Below, piece after piece: positions 35,579 to 45,248 of a stretch of 64,000 nucleotides of DNA (positions are counted from its first letter, which is position 1; each line of letters starts with the position of its first letter). The notes under the pieces were generated by a model, which worked only from the letters and a program-made list of their open reading frames with translations, was not told where the DNA came from and did no database searches. A program made the translations under genes and the position numbers. Source of the stretch: Planctomycetota bacterium (GTDB taxonomy: Bacteria; Planctomycetota; Phycisphaerae; Phycisphaerales; UBA1924); NCBI GenBank assembly GCA_020831805.1, contig JAFIFX010000003.1, positions 124,001 to 188,000 on the forward strand. The letters run 5' to 3'.

Positions 35579-36691
35579 TTACTCCTGGTCGAGGCTGAAG
35601 ACACGAACCGCGACCGGGGGCTGCGGGGTGAAGACGATCTGGCGGACCCACGAGGCCTTCTGGCGGACGGCCTCCGGCGAAGTGCTGGTGCTGTTCACCG
35701 TGCGGCCGTTGCTGGCCTCGGCCCGGGTGAAGGGCGGGTCCACCACGATGGCGCGTTGTGCTTCGATGGTCATCGGCTCGCCCGGTCCGGGCTGGGGAAT
35801 GCCGACCACGGTGCGGACGACGCCGGTGTTGTCGAGCAGTTGTTGCCCGACGCGGCGCACGAATCCGATCGAGGTGTCCACGCCGCTGTCGTCCGGGTCC
35901 GCTTCAAGGATGAGCCAGTCGAGACGACGCTCGTCCACATAGGCCTGCAAAGCCTGCGGCGGCGGATAGGCAAGGTTGCTGGCGTTCGGCTGCGGTGCGA
36001 CCAGCCGACCCGTGGGGATATCCAACGCCAGCGGGAGCTGGAAGGGGGTGTTGTTGCCGGTGAGGACATCGGAGAGCGTGACACCGCTCGGCACGCGGAT
36101 GCGATCGTCGATGCGACGCACGAACACGCCGATCTGGACCGATCCGGAGGGGTGACGCCGGGCGACCGCGTCCCAGACAAAGCGGGGTTCGGCCCCGGAG
36201 TACGGCTGCGGGTGCAGACGGGCGGAGACGGGTAGGATCTGCTGGCGTTGGGCCTGGCCGCCGGGCGCCCGCGTGTTCGCCCACCAGGCGCCGGTCAGGA
36301 AGTCGTTGAAACTCCGTGCGCCGGGCACCGGGGCGTTGGCCGGCCAGTTGACGGGCGCGCCGTCGATCTGGACAAAGTCATCCATCACCCAGATGTATTC
36401 GAACTGGATCGCGGAGTGGATCTGAGTGGGGCGGCCGAGACCGTCGCCGCCGATGGCCTGCACTCTTTCGACGCGGCCGAGGTCCGGGCCGCGGAGATCG
36501 CTGGTGTTGACCACCGTGCCGCTGCGGAGGATGTCCTCGGCGATCTTGGCGACCGTCTCGCCCGAGATCGAGTCGAAGGCGCGTCGCTGTTCGCTGATGA
36601 CCGCGGGGAAGATCGCGCCCAGCCCGAGCAATCCGAGCGCGAGCACCAGAATCGCGATGAGCACCTCGATCAGTGAGAACGCGCGTTTCAT
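35579..36691 (-). CDS. Prepilin-like protein (PilV/GspI-type, 370 residues)
   Basis: MKRAFSLIEVLIAILVLALG is a textbook prepilin signal with a four-residue leader, and the following GLLGLGAIFPAVISEQRRAF resembles PilV/GspI. The remainder (about 300 residues) contains VQIGVFVRRIDDRIRVPSGV and no recognised domain. TGAGG precedes the ATG, which overlaps the upstream stop codon (ATGA). It should be a minor subunit cleaved by the prepilin peptidase at 14388. Confidence 0.82.
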   Translation of the reverse strand: MKRAFSLIEVLIAILVLALGLLGLGAIFPAVISEQRRAFDSISGETVAKIAEDILRSGTVVNTSDLRGPDLGRVERVQAIGGDGLGRPTQIHSAIQFEYIWVMDDFVQIDGAPVNWPANAPVPGARSFNDFLTGAWWANTRAPGGQAQRQQILPVSARLHPQPYSGAEPRFVWDAVARRHPSGSVQIGVFVRRIDDRIRVPSGVTLSDVLTGNNTPFQLPLALDIPTGRLVAPQPNASNLAYPPPQALQAYVDERRLDWLILEADPDDSGVDTSIGFVRRVGQQLLDNTGVVRTVVGIPQPGPGEPMTIEAQRAIVVDPPFTRAEASNGRTVNSTSTSPEAVRQKASWVRQIVFTPQPPVAVRVFSLDQE

Positions 36692-37959
36692 CGCAGCACC
36701 TCAGTCAGTTCACCGGTGCTTGGCCGGACCAGGAAGATGCGCGCCTGCGGCTGATCCTGATCGTCGAATTCCTCGTCGAAGTTCGTGTCGCCCTCGATCC
36801 ACGCGTTGATCCGCTGGCGGATATCGTTGGGGACCGAGCCGTTGAAAAGTTCGGGATCGAGGCCAATGTCCCCGCCTGCGGCGGGGGTGAAGGGGCGGAA
36901 GAGGCTGTTGGTCTGGCTGTTCAGCCGCCGAGCGCCGATGTCGCGGCCCATCTGCCGCTCGTCGTACACCGCGATGCGGGCGACGGGCTTGACAAGGATC
37001 GTGTCGTTAGACGCGAGGCCAACGAGTTGCGGCCTGATATCTCTCGGATCACCAATCACATAAGGGGCGAAAGGATTGCCTGTAGCATCAATAGGAGCAC
37101 TAGCAATCAATCTTTGGGCCCATCTGGCCAGATTTTCTGCACGATCAGGACGGAGCCAGAGCTGGCTCGCGTTCGGTCGATCGCCGCCAATCCGGTCGTT
37201 GGTACTTGGGCGAGGATCGATAAAGATCGCGGGCGCTCGGTTGTTGCTCAAAGCACCGGTGCGTGCATCGAAGCGGATCATGAACGACTGGCGTGCTGTC
37301 GGGCGGCCCGGGCCGGCATTAGCCGCCTGACGAGACTTATCGTAAAAGTCTGTTTCAGGAAACACCCAGTTGCTCTCTTGCTTTTGGGGAGCATTGACAA
37401 GGCTTCCGCCATAAAGCTCTGAGTTGTACCACACCGCAACAAGATCACGATCCGGTCCTGAACCAGTCCCCGCATTTGGAGAGAAATCGATCATGGAGCG
37501 GGCGGGCGCGTAGCCGCGGACATTCCAGAAGGTCGGCATCTCGAACGCGGGAGCCTGGGGCACCGGCGCGAAGACATCGCGCTCAACCGTAGACGCCCCG
37601 ATTTGACTAGGTCCACCGCCGCCTGGGCCGCCCGATCCCCAAACAGGTTCAAGCATCGTGCCGACCTGAACCGCAGGGATGATTCGCATGGAACCCGAAG
37701 CATCATAGATAAAAACCACCGCGCCGTCTTCGCCGCTGGCCGATCGCAGGGCCAGCTCGCGGGCGGCCAGGGCGGCCGCGTTGACGGTGTTGAACGCCTG
37801 CGAGCGCGACGACGAGTAGATCAGGGCCTGGAACGCAGGGGTCGCCACGGTCAGGACGATCAGGATGATCACCACCACGACCAGCAGTTCGACCACGGTG
37901 AAGGCCCGGGACAGCGGTCCACGCGTGCGGGCGTCTGGATGTCGGTTTCGGTGTCGCAT
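36688..37959 (-). CDS. Prepilin-like protein (GspH-type, 423 residues), mosaic GC
   Basis: The signal SRAFTVVELLVVVVIILIVL follows an 18-residue leader, and AFNTVNAAALAARELALRSA fits GspH/FimT. The ATG at 37959 overlaps the previous TGA by one base. The middle of the gene (about 37030-37500 in plus coordinates) is distinctly AT-richer than either end while the frame stays open; the codons there use many A/T third positions, unlike the neighbours. This looks like a recombined or recently swapped segment encoding part of the exposed domain. Confidence 0.82.
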   Translation of the reverse strand: MRHRNRHPDARTRGPLSRAFTVVELLVVVVIILIVLTVATPAFQALIYSSSRSQAFNTVNAAALAARELALRSASGEDGAVVFIYDASGSMRIIPAVQVGTMLEPVWGSGGPGGGGPSQIGASTVERDVFAPVPQAPAFEMPTFWNVRGYAPARSMIDFSPNAGTGSGPDRDLVAVWYNSELYGGSLVNAPQKQESNWVFPETDFYDKSRQAANAGPGRPTARQSFMIRFDARTGALSNNRAPAIFIDPRPSTNDRIGGDRPNASQLWLRPDRAENLARWAQRLIASAPIDATGNPFAPYVIGDPRDIRPQLVGLASNDTILVKPVARIAVYDERQMGRDIGARRLNSQTNSLFRPFTPAAGGDIGLDPELFNGSVPNDIRQRINAWIEGDTNFDEEFDDQDQPQARIFLVRPSTGELTEVLR

Positions 37960-39098
37960 CAGTTCCCCAGCCCCACCAGGTTGTCCTCCCAGACTTCCTT
38001 GCGCAAGCGGATGATTTCCTGCTCGGTTGTCGGGACGGCCCGGCCGAGTTGCTCGGCGATGTACTCGATCGGCTCGGTGCCGAACAGCCCGTCCGGCCCG
38101 GCGCTGACGACCGCGTAGCGGGCCGCGCGGAGTTCCGGGCTGCCCGCGGTCAGGTCGATGTCGCGTGCGTTGGCGGAGTTGTCCTGGTTCCGGACGGCCG
38201 CGTAGATCTCGGGGTTGATCAGGACGGGCGGGATGTTCAGGTCCAGGGTGGTGCGGACCACGAGTTGCCCGCCGTCGAGCCGGCCGGGCTCCCAGCGGTA
38301 GTAGCGGATGGCCCGCCCCCACGGGTCGATGAAGGCCGCGTACGAATCCGGGATGTCCGCGGCGGGCGGCGGCGTGGCGCCGTGCTCGGCGTAGTCCCCC
38401 TCATGGCGGTAGCCGATGATCAGGCGGAGCGAACGCCGATCCGCGTCGATGACCGGCTGGAACCGATCGCGGGTGCCGCCGATCCCGCTGAGCAGCACGC
38501 CCTCGAACAAGCCGTTGGCCAGCGGGCGGGTCATGCCGGGGCCGGCCACGCCGTCGAGCCGCTGGCCCCCCACGCCGTAGAGGTAGTACGGCAGGGCAAA
38601 CTTGCTGTACCGCCGGTCTTCCCACGAATGGGCGATGTTCCACGCCCCGCCCTGCGGCAGCAGGACCGGATCCGACCCCTCGCCGCTGCGCCGGCGGATG
38701 AAGCCGAAATACCTGGGATCCACCTCGGACCAGACGACGAGCTGCTCGTACGCGTTGCCGCGAGGAAACGGAGGGGGGTTGGAAACAACCGGGCCGTCCT
38801 CCCGTCGGAACTGCCCGGCCACGGCGATGCCGGCGCGGTAGTTGGGGTTCCCGGCGGAAAGGGCCGGGCCGTCGTGCACCAGCGGCGGGAGGAAGCCGAA
38901 CTCGGCCTTGAACTGATTGACGCCGATCACCAGGGCGTCGATCGATCGCTGCGCGGTCACGGAGCGGGCCGTGCCGACCGTGCGGGCCAGCCCCGCGAGG
39001 AGGATGGCCGCGAGCAGGACGATCACCGCGATGACGACGAGCAGCTCGATGAGCGTGAACGCCGAAGCGGATCGGGATGTCGTCTTGTTGCTGGGCAC
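37959..39098 (-). CDS. Prepilin-like protein (GspG-type, 379 residues)
   Basis: The signal ASAFTLIELLVVIAVIVLLA is a strong prepilin motif. RSIDALVIGVNQFKAEFGFL after the helix matches the GspG pattern, and the C-terminus contains YAAVRNQDNSANARDIDLTA, then SAGPDGLFGTEPIEYIAEQL (the GPDG turn is common in GspG proteins). The start is a GTG (39098) with GGAGG five bases upstream. As first pilin after the PilC gene it may be the major subunit of the second locus, although it is about twice the usual length. Confidence 0.82.
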   Translation of the reverse strand: MPSNKTTSRSASAFTLIELLVVIAVIVLLAAILLAGLARTVGTARSVTAQRSIDALVIGVNQFKAEFGFLPPLVHDGPALSAGNPNYRAGIAVAGQFRREDGPVVSNPPPFPRGNAYEQLVVWSEVDPRYFGFIRRRSGEGSDPVLLPQGGAWNIAHSWEDRRYSKFALPYYLYGVGGQRLDGVAGPGMTRPLANGLFEGVLLSGIGGTRDRFQPVIDADRRSLRLIIGYRHEGDYAEHGATPPPAADIPDSYAAFIDPWGRAIRYYRWEPGRLDGGQLVVRTTLDLNIPPVLINPEIYAAVRNQDNSANARDIDLTAGSPELRAARYAVVSAGPDGLFGTEPIEYIAEQLGRAVPTTEQEIIRLRKEVWEDNLVGLGN

Positions 39099-39130
39099 GG
39101 TTGCCTCCGGGGTCCGGTCGGGACCAGGTC

Positions 39131-40417
39131 TTAGTTCAGCGACTCGATCATCTCGACCATGGGCAGGAACATCGCCACGACGATGGTGCCGACCATGCCG
39201 CCGAGGACGACGACCATCAGCGGCTCGAGCAGCGAGACGAGCGATTCGACCGCGACATCGACCTCCTCGTCGTAGTTATCCGCGATCTTCATGAGCATCG
39301 CGTCCATATCGCCGGTTTCCTCGCCCACATCGATCATGTTGACGACGATGGCGTCACAGGTCTTGGACTCGCGCAGCGGCCCGGCGAAGCTCTCGCCCTC
39401 GCGGATCGAGTCGTGTACTTTCATCAGGGCCTTCTCGTAGACATAGTTGCCCGAGGTCTGGGCCGTGATGGTCACCGCCTCGAGGATCGGAACGCCGGCG
39501 CCGATCAGGGTGCCGAGCGTCCGCGTGAACCGGGCGATGGTCGTCTTGCGGATCAGTTTGCCGAAGATGGGCGTCCAAAGCAGGAGCACATCGACGACTG
39601 CACGCCCCGGCGGGGTCTTCCGGAGGAGTTTGAAGCCGATCCAGAGCGCCGGGCCACCGAAGATCACATAGACGAAGCCAGGTATCGACTGGCCGGCCTG
39701 CGTGCCGGCCATCCACGCCGAGGTGTTCATCAGCCAGAGCGTCAGCCCGGGCAGTTCGACCTCGAAGTCCATGAAGATTTCCTGGAACTTCGGGATGATG
39801 AACACCATGATGAAGGTCAGGATGATGACCGCGATGGCGATGACCACGATCGGGTAGACCAGCGCGCCCTTGATCTTGCGCTTCAGCCGCTGGCTCTTCT
39901 CCATGAACTCGGCCAGACGCTGGAGGATCAGATCGAGCACGCCGCCGATCTCGCCCGCGTTGACCATCTTGACATAGAGGTGGTCGAATGCCTTGGGGTA
40001 CTTGGCCATCGACTCGGACAAGGAGTTGCCCCCCTCGACCTCCTCCGCCACGCCCATGAGCACCGACTTCATCTTGCCCGGCTTCTCCTGGCTCTCCAGG
40101 ATCTGGACGGAGCGCAGCAGGGGCAGGCCGGCGTCCTGCAGCGTGGAAAGTTGGCGGGTAAAAAGGGTGAGCTGCTTCGCGTTGACGCGGCCGAAGCTCA
40201 TACCCCCGGCGGCCTTCTTCTTTTTCTTCTTCGATGCGGCCGCGGTTTCCTCGCCCGTTTGCGTCTTGGACTTCTTGTCCTTCTGCTGCTGAACCGAGGT
40301 AGGGAAGTAGCCCTGCGCCTTGATGCGCTGCAGCGCTTCCTCACTGCTGGCGGCCTCGATGGTGCCCTTCTCGGTCTTGCCCGAGGCGTTCAGGGCCTGG
40401 TACGCAAATGTCGGCAT
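39131..40417 (-). CDS. pilC: PilC/GspF inner-membrane platform protein
   Basis: The 428-residue product starts at 40417 with GAGGAG upstream (MPTFAYQALNASGKTEKGTI is the standard PilC opening). A Lys-rich linker (residues about 47-70, ending in KKKKKKAAGG) precedes the first GspF domain (LTLFTRQLSTLQDAGLPLLR). Membrane segments are at about 200-225, 250-275 and the C-terminus (VVLGGMVGTIVVAMFLPMVE). It carries the PilC Glu-rich MDAMLMKIADNYDEEVDVAV. It recruits the ATPases encoded just upstream. Confidence 0.93.
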   Translation of the reverse strand: MPTFAYQALNASGKTEKGTIEAASSEEALQRIKAQGYFPTSVQQQKDKKSKTQTGEETAAASKKKKKKAAGGMSFGRVNAKQLTLFTRQLSTLQDAGLPLLRSVQILESQEKPGKMKSVLMGVAEEVEGGNSLSESMAKYPKAFDHLYVKMVNAGEIGGVLDLILQRLAEFMEKSQRLKRKIKGALVYPIVVIAIAVIILTFIMVFIIPKFQEIFMDFEVELPGLTLWLMNTSAWMAGTQAGQSIPGFVYVIFGGPALWIGFKLLRKTPPGRAVVDVLLLWTPIFGKLIRKTTIARFTRTLGTLIGAGVPILEAVTITAQTSGNYVYEKALMKVHDSIREGESFAGPLRESKTCDAIVVNMIDVGEETGDMDAMLMKIADNYDEEVDVAVESLVSLLEPLMVVVLGGMVGTIVVAMFLPMVEMIESLN

Positions 40418-40463
40418 CGCACGCTCCTCACGCGCTCCGGGGCGGCACGCCGTCCCCGGGCGA

Positions 40464-42194
40464 TTACTCTTCGGCCAAGGTCTCGCGGACAACCTCGTCG
40501 ATGGTGGTCACGCCCTCGTAGATCGCCATCAGCCCGGACTCACGCAGGCTCCGCATGCCCTTCTTGCGGGCCGCGACCCGGAGCACCGCCGTGCTGGCTT
40601 CCTTCATCATCAGCTCGCGCATCTCGTCATCCATGCGCATGATCTCGAACAGAGCCATCCGGCCCTTGTAGCCACCACCCACGCCCGCCGTCTGGCCGGG
40701 TCGGTAGAACTTGCGGCCCTTCACATCGTTCGGCGTCAGGGCGAGCTCGAGCAGTTCCTGCTCGGTGGGGATGTACGCCTCTTTCGTTTCCGGGTGCAGT
40801 GTCCGAACGAGCCGCTGGGCGACGATGCCCTCGAGCGTCGCCGTCAGCAGGAACGGCTCGATGCCGAGATCGACCAGCCGGATGATCGAGCTGGGCGCGT
40901 CGTTCGTGTGCAGCGTCGAGAGCACGAGGTGGCCCGTCAGCGACGCCTGCACGGCGATCTGCGCGGTCTCAAGGTCGCGGATCTCGCCGACGAGGATCAC
41001 ATCAGGATCCTGGCGGAGGAAGGACCGCAACGCCTTGGCGAAGGTCAGGCCCGCCTCGTTGTTCACCTGGATCTGGCACAGCCCGTCGATGTCGTACTCG
41101 ACCGGGTCCTCGGCGGTGAGGATCTTGGTCTCGATGTCGTTGAGCTCGGCCAGCGCCGCGTACAGCGTCGTGGTCTTGCCCGAGCCCGTCGGGCCGGTCA
41201 CGATCACGATTCCGTTGGGCTTCTCGATCAACGCACGGAAGGTCTCAAGGTCGTCCGGGCGGAAACCGACGCGATCGAGCGACAACTCGACATTGCCCCG
41301 GTCAAGCACACGCATGACGCACGACTCGCCGTAGATCGTCGGAAGGATCGCCACGCGAAGATCGACCGGGTTACCCCCCACTGTCAGCTCGATGCGGCCG
41401 TCCTGCGGCAGGCGACGCTCGGCGATGTCCAGGTTGGCCATGACCTTCACGCGGCTGGTGATTGCCGGGCCGAGGTGCTTGGGCGGGGGCACCATCTCGT
41501 ACAGCACGCCGTCGATGCGGTACCGCATCTTGAACTCGTTCTCGAACGGCTCGAAGTGGATGTCCGAGGCCCGGTCCTTGATGGCTTGGAGCAGGACGAG
41601 GTTGAGCAGGCGGATGACCTGATTGTCGTCGGCCGCCTCGAGCACCGCGTCCAAGTCGATGGACTGGTCGCTCATCCCGCCGAGATTCTTGAGCTTCTCG
41701 TTGCCCGCCAGGGCTCCCACCACATCGGTGATGGACTCTTCCTTGGCATAGTGCTTGGCGATCAGGGCGTCGATCTGGTCGCCCGGGGCCACCACCGCGT
41801 CGACCTTGGCTCCGAGCAGCAGCCGGAGGTCGTCCACAGCCTGGAAGTTGCTGGCGCTCTTGATGGCGACCCGGAGGTGCTTGCGGACCGGATCCCATTT
41901 CACGGGCACGATCTGGTACGCCCGGGCGTTCTCCGAAGGAACCGCACTGATTGTGTCGTCCGAGATGCCCATCTTGGACAGGTCGACGAACTCCATGCCC
42001 GCTTGGCCGGCCAGGGCCCGATCCACATCCTGCCTGGAGCAATACCCCAACTCCACGAGGATCGCGCCGAGTTTGACCTTCTGGGTGCGGCTTTTCTGGA
42101 CCTGCAGGGCCTCATGAACCTGCTCGCGTGTGACCACTCCGAGCTTGGTCAGCACCCGACCGATCTTCCGTCCTTTTAGTTCAGAAACATCCAT
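40464..42194 (-). CDS. pilB: PilB/GspE assembly ATPase without tetracysteine
   Basis: From the ATG at 42194 (GGGAG upstream) the product is 576 residues. Two MshEN-like modules (GRVLTKLGVVTREQVHEALQ, GAILVELGYCSRQDVDRALA) precede the motor core, with Walker A GPTGSGKTTTLY (about 331), DPVEYDIDGLCQIQVN, VILVGEIRDLETAQIAVQA and LTGHLVLSTLHTNDAPSSII. In the place where GspE/PilB carry CxxC pairs there is instead ETKEAYIPTEQELLELALTP, with no cysteines, so zinc is not bound. It is a pilus-extension motor upstream of pilC. Confidence 0.92.
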   Translation of the reverse strand: MDVSELKGRKIGRVLTKLGVVTREQVHEALQVQKSRTQKVKLGAILVELGYCSRQDVDRALAGQAGMEFVDLSKMGISDDTISAVPSENARAYQIVPVKWDPVRKHLRVAIKSASNFQAVDDLRLLLGAKVDAVVAPGDQIDALIAKHYAKEESITDVVGALAGNEKLKNLGGMSDQSIDLDAVLEAADDNQVIRLLNLVLLQAIKDRASDIHFEPFENEFKMRYRIDGVLYEMVPPPKHLGPAITSRVKVMANLDIAERRLPQDGRIELTVGGNPVDLRVAILPTIYGESCVMRVLDRGNVELSLDRVGFRPDDLETFRALIEKPNGIVIVTGPTGSGKTTTLYAALAELNDIETKILTAEDPVEYDIDGLCQIQVNNEAGLTFAKALRSFLRQDPDVILVGEIRDLETAQIAVQASLTGHLVLSTLHTNDAPSSIIRLVDLGIEPFLLTATLEGIVAQRLVRTLHPETKEAYIPTEQELLELALTPNDVKGRKFYRPGQTAGVGGGYKGRMALFEIMRMDDEMRELMMKEASTAVLRVAARKKGMRSLRESGLMAIYEGVTTIDEVVRETLAEE

Positions 42195-42373
42195 GAGGCG
42201 CTCCCACAGCACGGCGGGCCCGCTGGGCCAGCTCTAACATATCCGCACACGGACCTGGGCGGTTCTCCACCAAGGACCGAATCCATGAAAAAGAACCGAT
42301 ACGACATGTGGATAGGTGTCTATTTGAACCACTGCTCGGTTTCGGATTGGCCTGCGTGACACCGGGGACCTGG

Positions 42374-43498
42374 TCAATCCACTTCCTTCGCGGCTTCGGG
42401 ATCGTCCAGTTCTGGACGGCCGATCACACCGCCGGCCTGGTGAACGCGTGTCCGCAGGTCTGACTGGTTCTTGCACTTGTCGATCATCTCTTCCGCCGAG
42501 ATCATGCCTCTGCTGTAGAGCGACCAGAGGTGATCGTCCAGAAGCTGCATGCCGTACTTCTTACCGGTCTGGATGGCCGAATCGATCCGGAATGATTTGT
42601 TATCGCGAATCAAGTTCGCGATGGCGGGTGTGATCACGAGGAACTCGTAGGCCGCCACCATGCCCTTGGTGTCGATGCGTCCGAGGAGAACCTGGGACAA
42701 CACCGCAATCAGGGCGGTCGAGAGCTGGACCCGGATCTGGTTCTGCTGGCTGACCGGGAAGGCGTCGACCAGGCGGTCGATGGTCTTGGCGGCCCCGGTG
42801 GTGTGCAGGGTGCCGAACACCAGGTGGCCCGTTTCCGCGGCCCGGACGGCGGCCTCGATGGTCTCGAGGTCGCGCATCTCGCCGACGAGGATGACATCCG
42901 GGTCCTGACGCAGGGCCCGGCGGAGTGACTCGGCGAAGCTGGGCACATCGTTGCCCACCTCGCGCTGATTCACAATGGACTTCTTGTGGGCGTGGTAATA
43001 CTCGATCGGGTCTTCCATCGTGATGATGTGCCGATCGAAGTGCATGTTGACATAGTCGACCATGGTGGCCAGCGAGGTCGTCTTACCCGAGCCGGTCGGC
43101 CCGGTGACAAGGAACAGGCCGCGGGGACGCCGGACCAGCTCGCGGCACATCTCCGGCAGGCCGATCTGCTCGAAGGTCAGAAGCTTGTTCGGGATCTGAC
43201 GCAGCACGATGGCCAGGTCGCCCTTCTGGCGAAAGACGGATACGCGGAAGCGGGCGGCGTCGCCGTAGGCGAAGCCGAAGTCCGTGCCGCCTTCTTCCTG
43301 GAGTTCCTGCTGGTTCCGCTCTGGGGTGATCGCCTTCATGAGCGACACCATGTCGTCGGAATCGAGGACCTTGGTCTGGAGGTTGCGCAACCCGCCGTGG
43401 AGGCGGATGGTCGGCTGGCGTCCGACGGTCAGGTGGAGGTCGGAGCCGCCGGTTTTGACGACGGTGTCGAGCAGTCGGTCGATCTGCACGGTGGACAT
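42374..43498 (-). CDS. pilT: PilT retraction ATPase
   Basis: The 374-residue protein has the PilT order: GGSDLHLTVGRQPTIRLHG, Walker A GPTGSGKTTSLATMVDYVN (about 131), Asp-box and AIRxLR-like SFAESLRRALRQDPDVILVG, Walker B and His box ETGHLVFGTLHTTGAAKTID. PilT depolymerises the pilus and drives twitching. This makes the second locus a true type IV pilus rather than only a secretion pseudopilus. It lies between the two pilB-like genes with gaps of about 30 and 180 bases. Confidence 0.95.
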   Translation of the reverse strand: MSTVQIDRLLDTVVKTGGSDLHLTVGRQPTIRLHGGLRNLQTKVLDSDDMVSLMKAITPERNQQELQEEGGTDFGFAYGDAARFRVSVFRQKGDLAIVLRQIPNKLLTFEQIGLPEMCRELVRRPRGLFLVTGPTGSGKTTSLATMVDYVNMHFDRHIITMEDPIEYYHAHKKSIVNQREVGNDVPSFAESLRRALRQDPDVILVGEMRDLETIEAAVRAAETGHLVFGTLHTTGAAKTIDRLVDAFPVSQQNQIRVQLSTALIAVLSQVLLGRIDTKGMVAAYEFLVITPAIANLIRDNKSFRIDSAIQTGKKYGMQLLDDHLWSLYSRGMISAEEMIDKCKNQSDLRTRVHQAGGVIGRPELDDPEAAKEVD

Positions 43499-43529
43499 CG
43501 GGTGGGTCTCCCGGGGTTGGTCGGTCGGT

Positions 43530-45248
43530 TCAGCTCTCGCCCGTGTCGGTCTGGCTGACGCGTGCGATCTCTTCTGGGGTCGTCACGCCATTGATCACCT
43601 TCAGGCGGCCGTCCTCGTGGAGCGGACGCATGCCGGAGTTCAGGGCGGCCTTTCTCAGTTCGGATGACGGCGCGAGCTTGAAAGCCAGCTCACGCAGCTC
43701 CGCGTTCATCTGCATCATCTCGAAGATGCCCTTTCGGCCTTTGTAGCCGTTCGGGGCTTCCTCGGTGGACACCGCCTTGTAGACCTTGCCCAGGGCGTCT
43801 TTCATCTTCAGGTTGATGAGGCTGAGGTACTTGGGGTCCAGGTCCTCTTCCTTGGCGAGCTGCTTCGAGGCGTCGTGCAGCACGCGGATCAGCCGCTGGG
43901 CCATGACCGCCTGGATCGACGAGGCGACGAGGAAGGGCTTGATGCCCATGTCGATCAGCCGCGTGATCGCGCTGGGCGCGTCGTTGGTGTGCAGCGTAGA
44001 GAACACGAGGTGGCCGGTCAGCGCGGCCTGGATCGCGATCTCGCCCACCTCCCGGTCGCGGATCTCGCCGACCAGGATGATGTTGGGGGCCTGACGCAGC
44101 ATCGACCGGAGGATCGCCGGGAAGGTCAGGCCGATGCCCTCACGCACCTGGCACTGGTTGATGCCGTCGAAGTTGTACTCGACAGGGTCCTCGGCGGTGA
44201 TGATCTTGCGGTCCGGCCGGTTGAGCACATCCAGCGCGGAATACAGCGTCGTCGTCTTGCCAGAGCCCGTCGGGCCGGTGACGAGGAAGATGCCGTTGGG
44301 ACGCCGGATGATCCGGTTGAAGATATCCAGGTTGTCCTGCTCGAACCCGAGATTGACCAGACCGATCCGCACGGCGTCGGGACGCAGGATACGGAGCACC
44401 ACCGATTCGCCGTGATACGCGGGGCAGGCCGACACGCGGTAGTCGATCTGCGTCCCTCCCACCGGGATCTTGATGCGGCCGTCCTGGGGGATCCGCTTCT
44501 CGGCGATGTTCATGCCCGCCATCAGCTTGACGCGGGAGAGGATCGAGTTCTGCATCCGCTTCGGCAGGTTGTCGCGCTCGATGCACACGCCGTCGATGCG
44601 GTACCGCAGGCGGACACGGTCGCCCATCGGCTCGATGTGGATGTCGCTGACCCGCATGCCCACTGCTTCCTCAAGGATGCGGTTGCACAACTTGACGATC
44701 GGCGAGTCCTCGCTCGACACATCGATCGACTTGTCCATCGAGCGGTCGACGGACCGGTCGATCGTGCGATCGATCGAATCCGTGACCAGCGACTCCTGCG
44801 GCGCGCCGCCGGGGCCCTTGCCGGGACCTTCGATGAACGAGCGGATCTGGCTCTTCGGGGCGATCCGCGGCTCGATATCCATGTTCAGCCGGAAACGCAG
44901 GTTGTCCAGCAGCTCCAGATCCATCGGATCGTGGATGATCAGCCGCATCTTGCCCCCGGATTTGCCCAGTGGCAGGACCAGGAACTTCTTGATGATCCCC
45001 TCGTCCAGGGAGGAGCGGTCGATCTTGTCCTTCACGCCGGGGGCGTCCAGGTCGACATACTCCAGCCCGTACTGCTCGGCGAGGGCCTTGGTGACCTGCT
45101 TCTCGGAGGCCAGGCCGAGCTCCATAGCCGCTTCCCCGATCCGCTTGCCGGTCTGCTTTCCGTGCTTGAGGGCTCGGTCCGCCTGCTCGGCGTTGAGCAC
45201 GCCGCTGCTGACGAGAATCTGGCCCAATTTTTTCCGCGTCCTCGCCAT
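43530..45248 (-). CDS. Second PilB-like ATPase without tetracysteine
   Basis: The 572-residue protein has AGGAGG upstream of the ATG. It begins with an MshEN-like module (GQILVSSGVLNAEQADRALK, GEAAMELGLASEKQVTKALA) and a charged repeat of Asp/Arg/Ser (SIDRTIDRSVDRSMDKSIDV, about 170-190). The motor core has GPTGSGKTTTLYSALDVL (about 322), DPVEYNFDGINQCQVREGIG and IGEIRDREVGEIAIQAALTG. The zinc CxxC pairs are missing, replaced by a Lys/Leu-rich stretch. Two divergent PilB paralogues plus PilT in one locus suggest separate assembly programs. Confidence 0.92.
   Translation of the reverse strand: MARTRKKLGQILVSSGVLNAEQADRALKHGKQTGKRIGEAAMELGLASEKQVTKALAEQYGLEYVDLDAPGVKDKIDRSSLDEGIIKKFLVLPLGKSGGKMRLIIHDPMDLELLDNLRFRLNMDIEPRIAPKSQIRSFIEGPGKGPGGAPQESLVTDSIDRTIDRSVDRSMDKSIDVSSEDSPIVKLCNRILEEAVGMRVSDIHIEPMGDRVRLRYRIDGVCIERDNLPKRMQNSILSRVKLMAGMNIAEKRIPQDGRIKIPVGGTQIDYRVSACPAYHGESVVLRILRPDAVRIGLVNLGFEQDNLDIFNRIIRRPNGIFLVTGPTGSGKTTTLYSALDVLNRPDRKIITAEDPVEYNFDGINQCQVREGIGLTFPAILRSMLRQAPNIILVGEIRDREVGEIAIQAALTGHLVFSTLHTNDAPSAITRLIDMGIKPFLVASSIQAVMAQRLIRVLHDASKQLAKEEDLDPKYLSLINLKMKDALGKVYKAVSTEEAPNGYKGRKGIFEMMQMNAELRELAFKLAPSSELRKAALNSGMRPLHEDGRLKVINGVTTPEEIARVSQTDTGES

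Noticed and set aside
1582..45248. A secretin (PilQ/GspD) gene expected with these pilus genes
   Set aside because: No protein with secretin features was found in the window; it must lie elsewhere.
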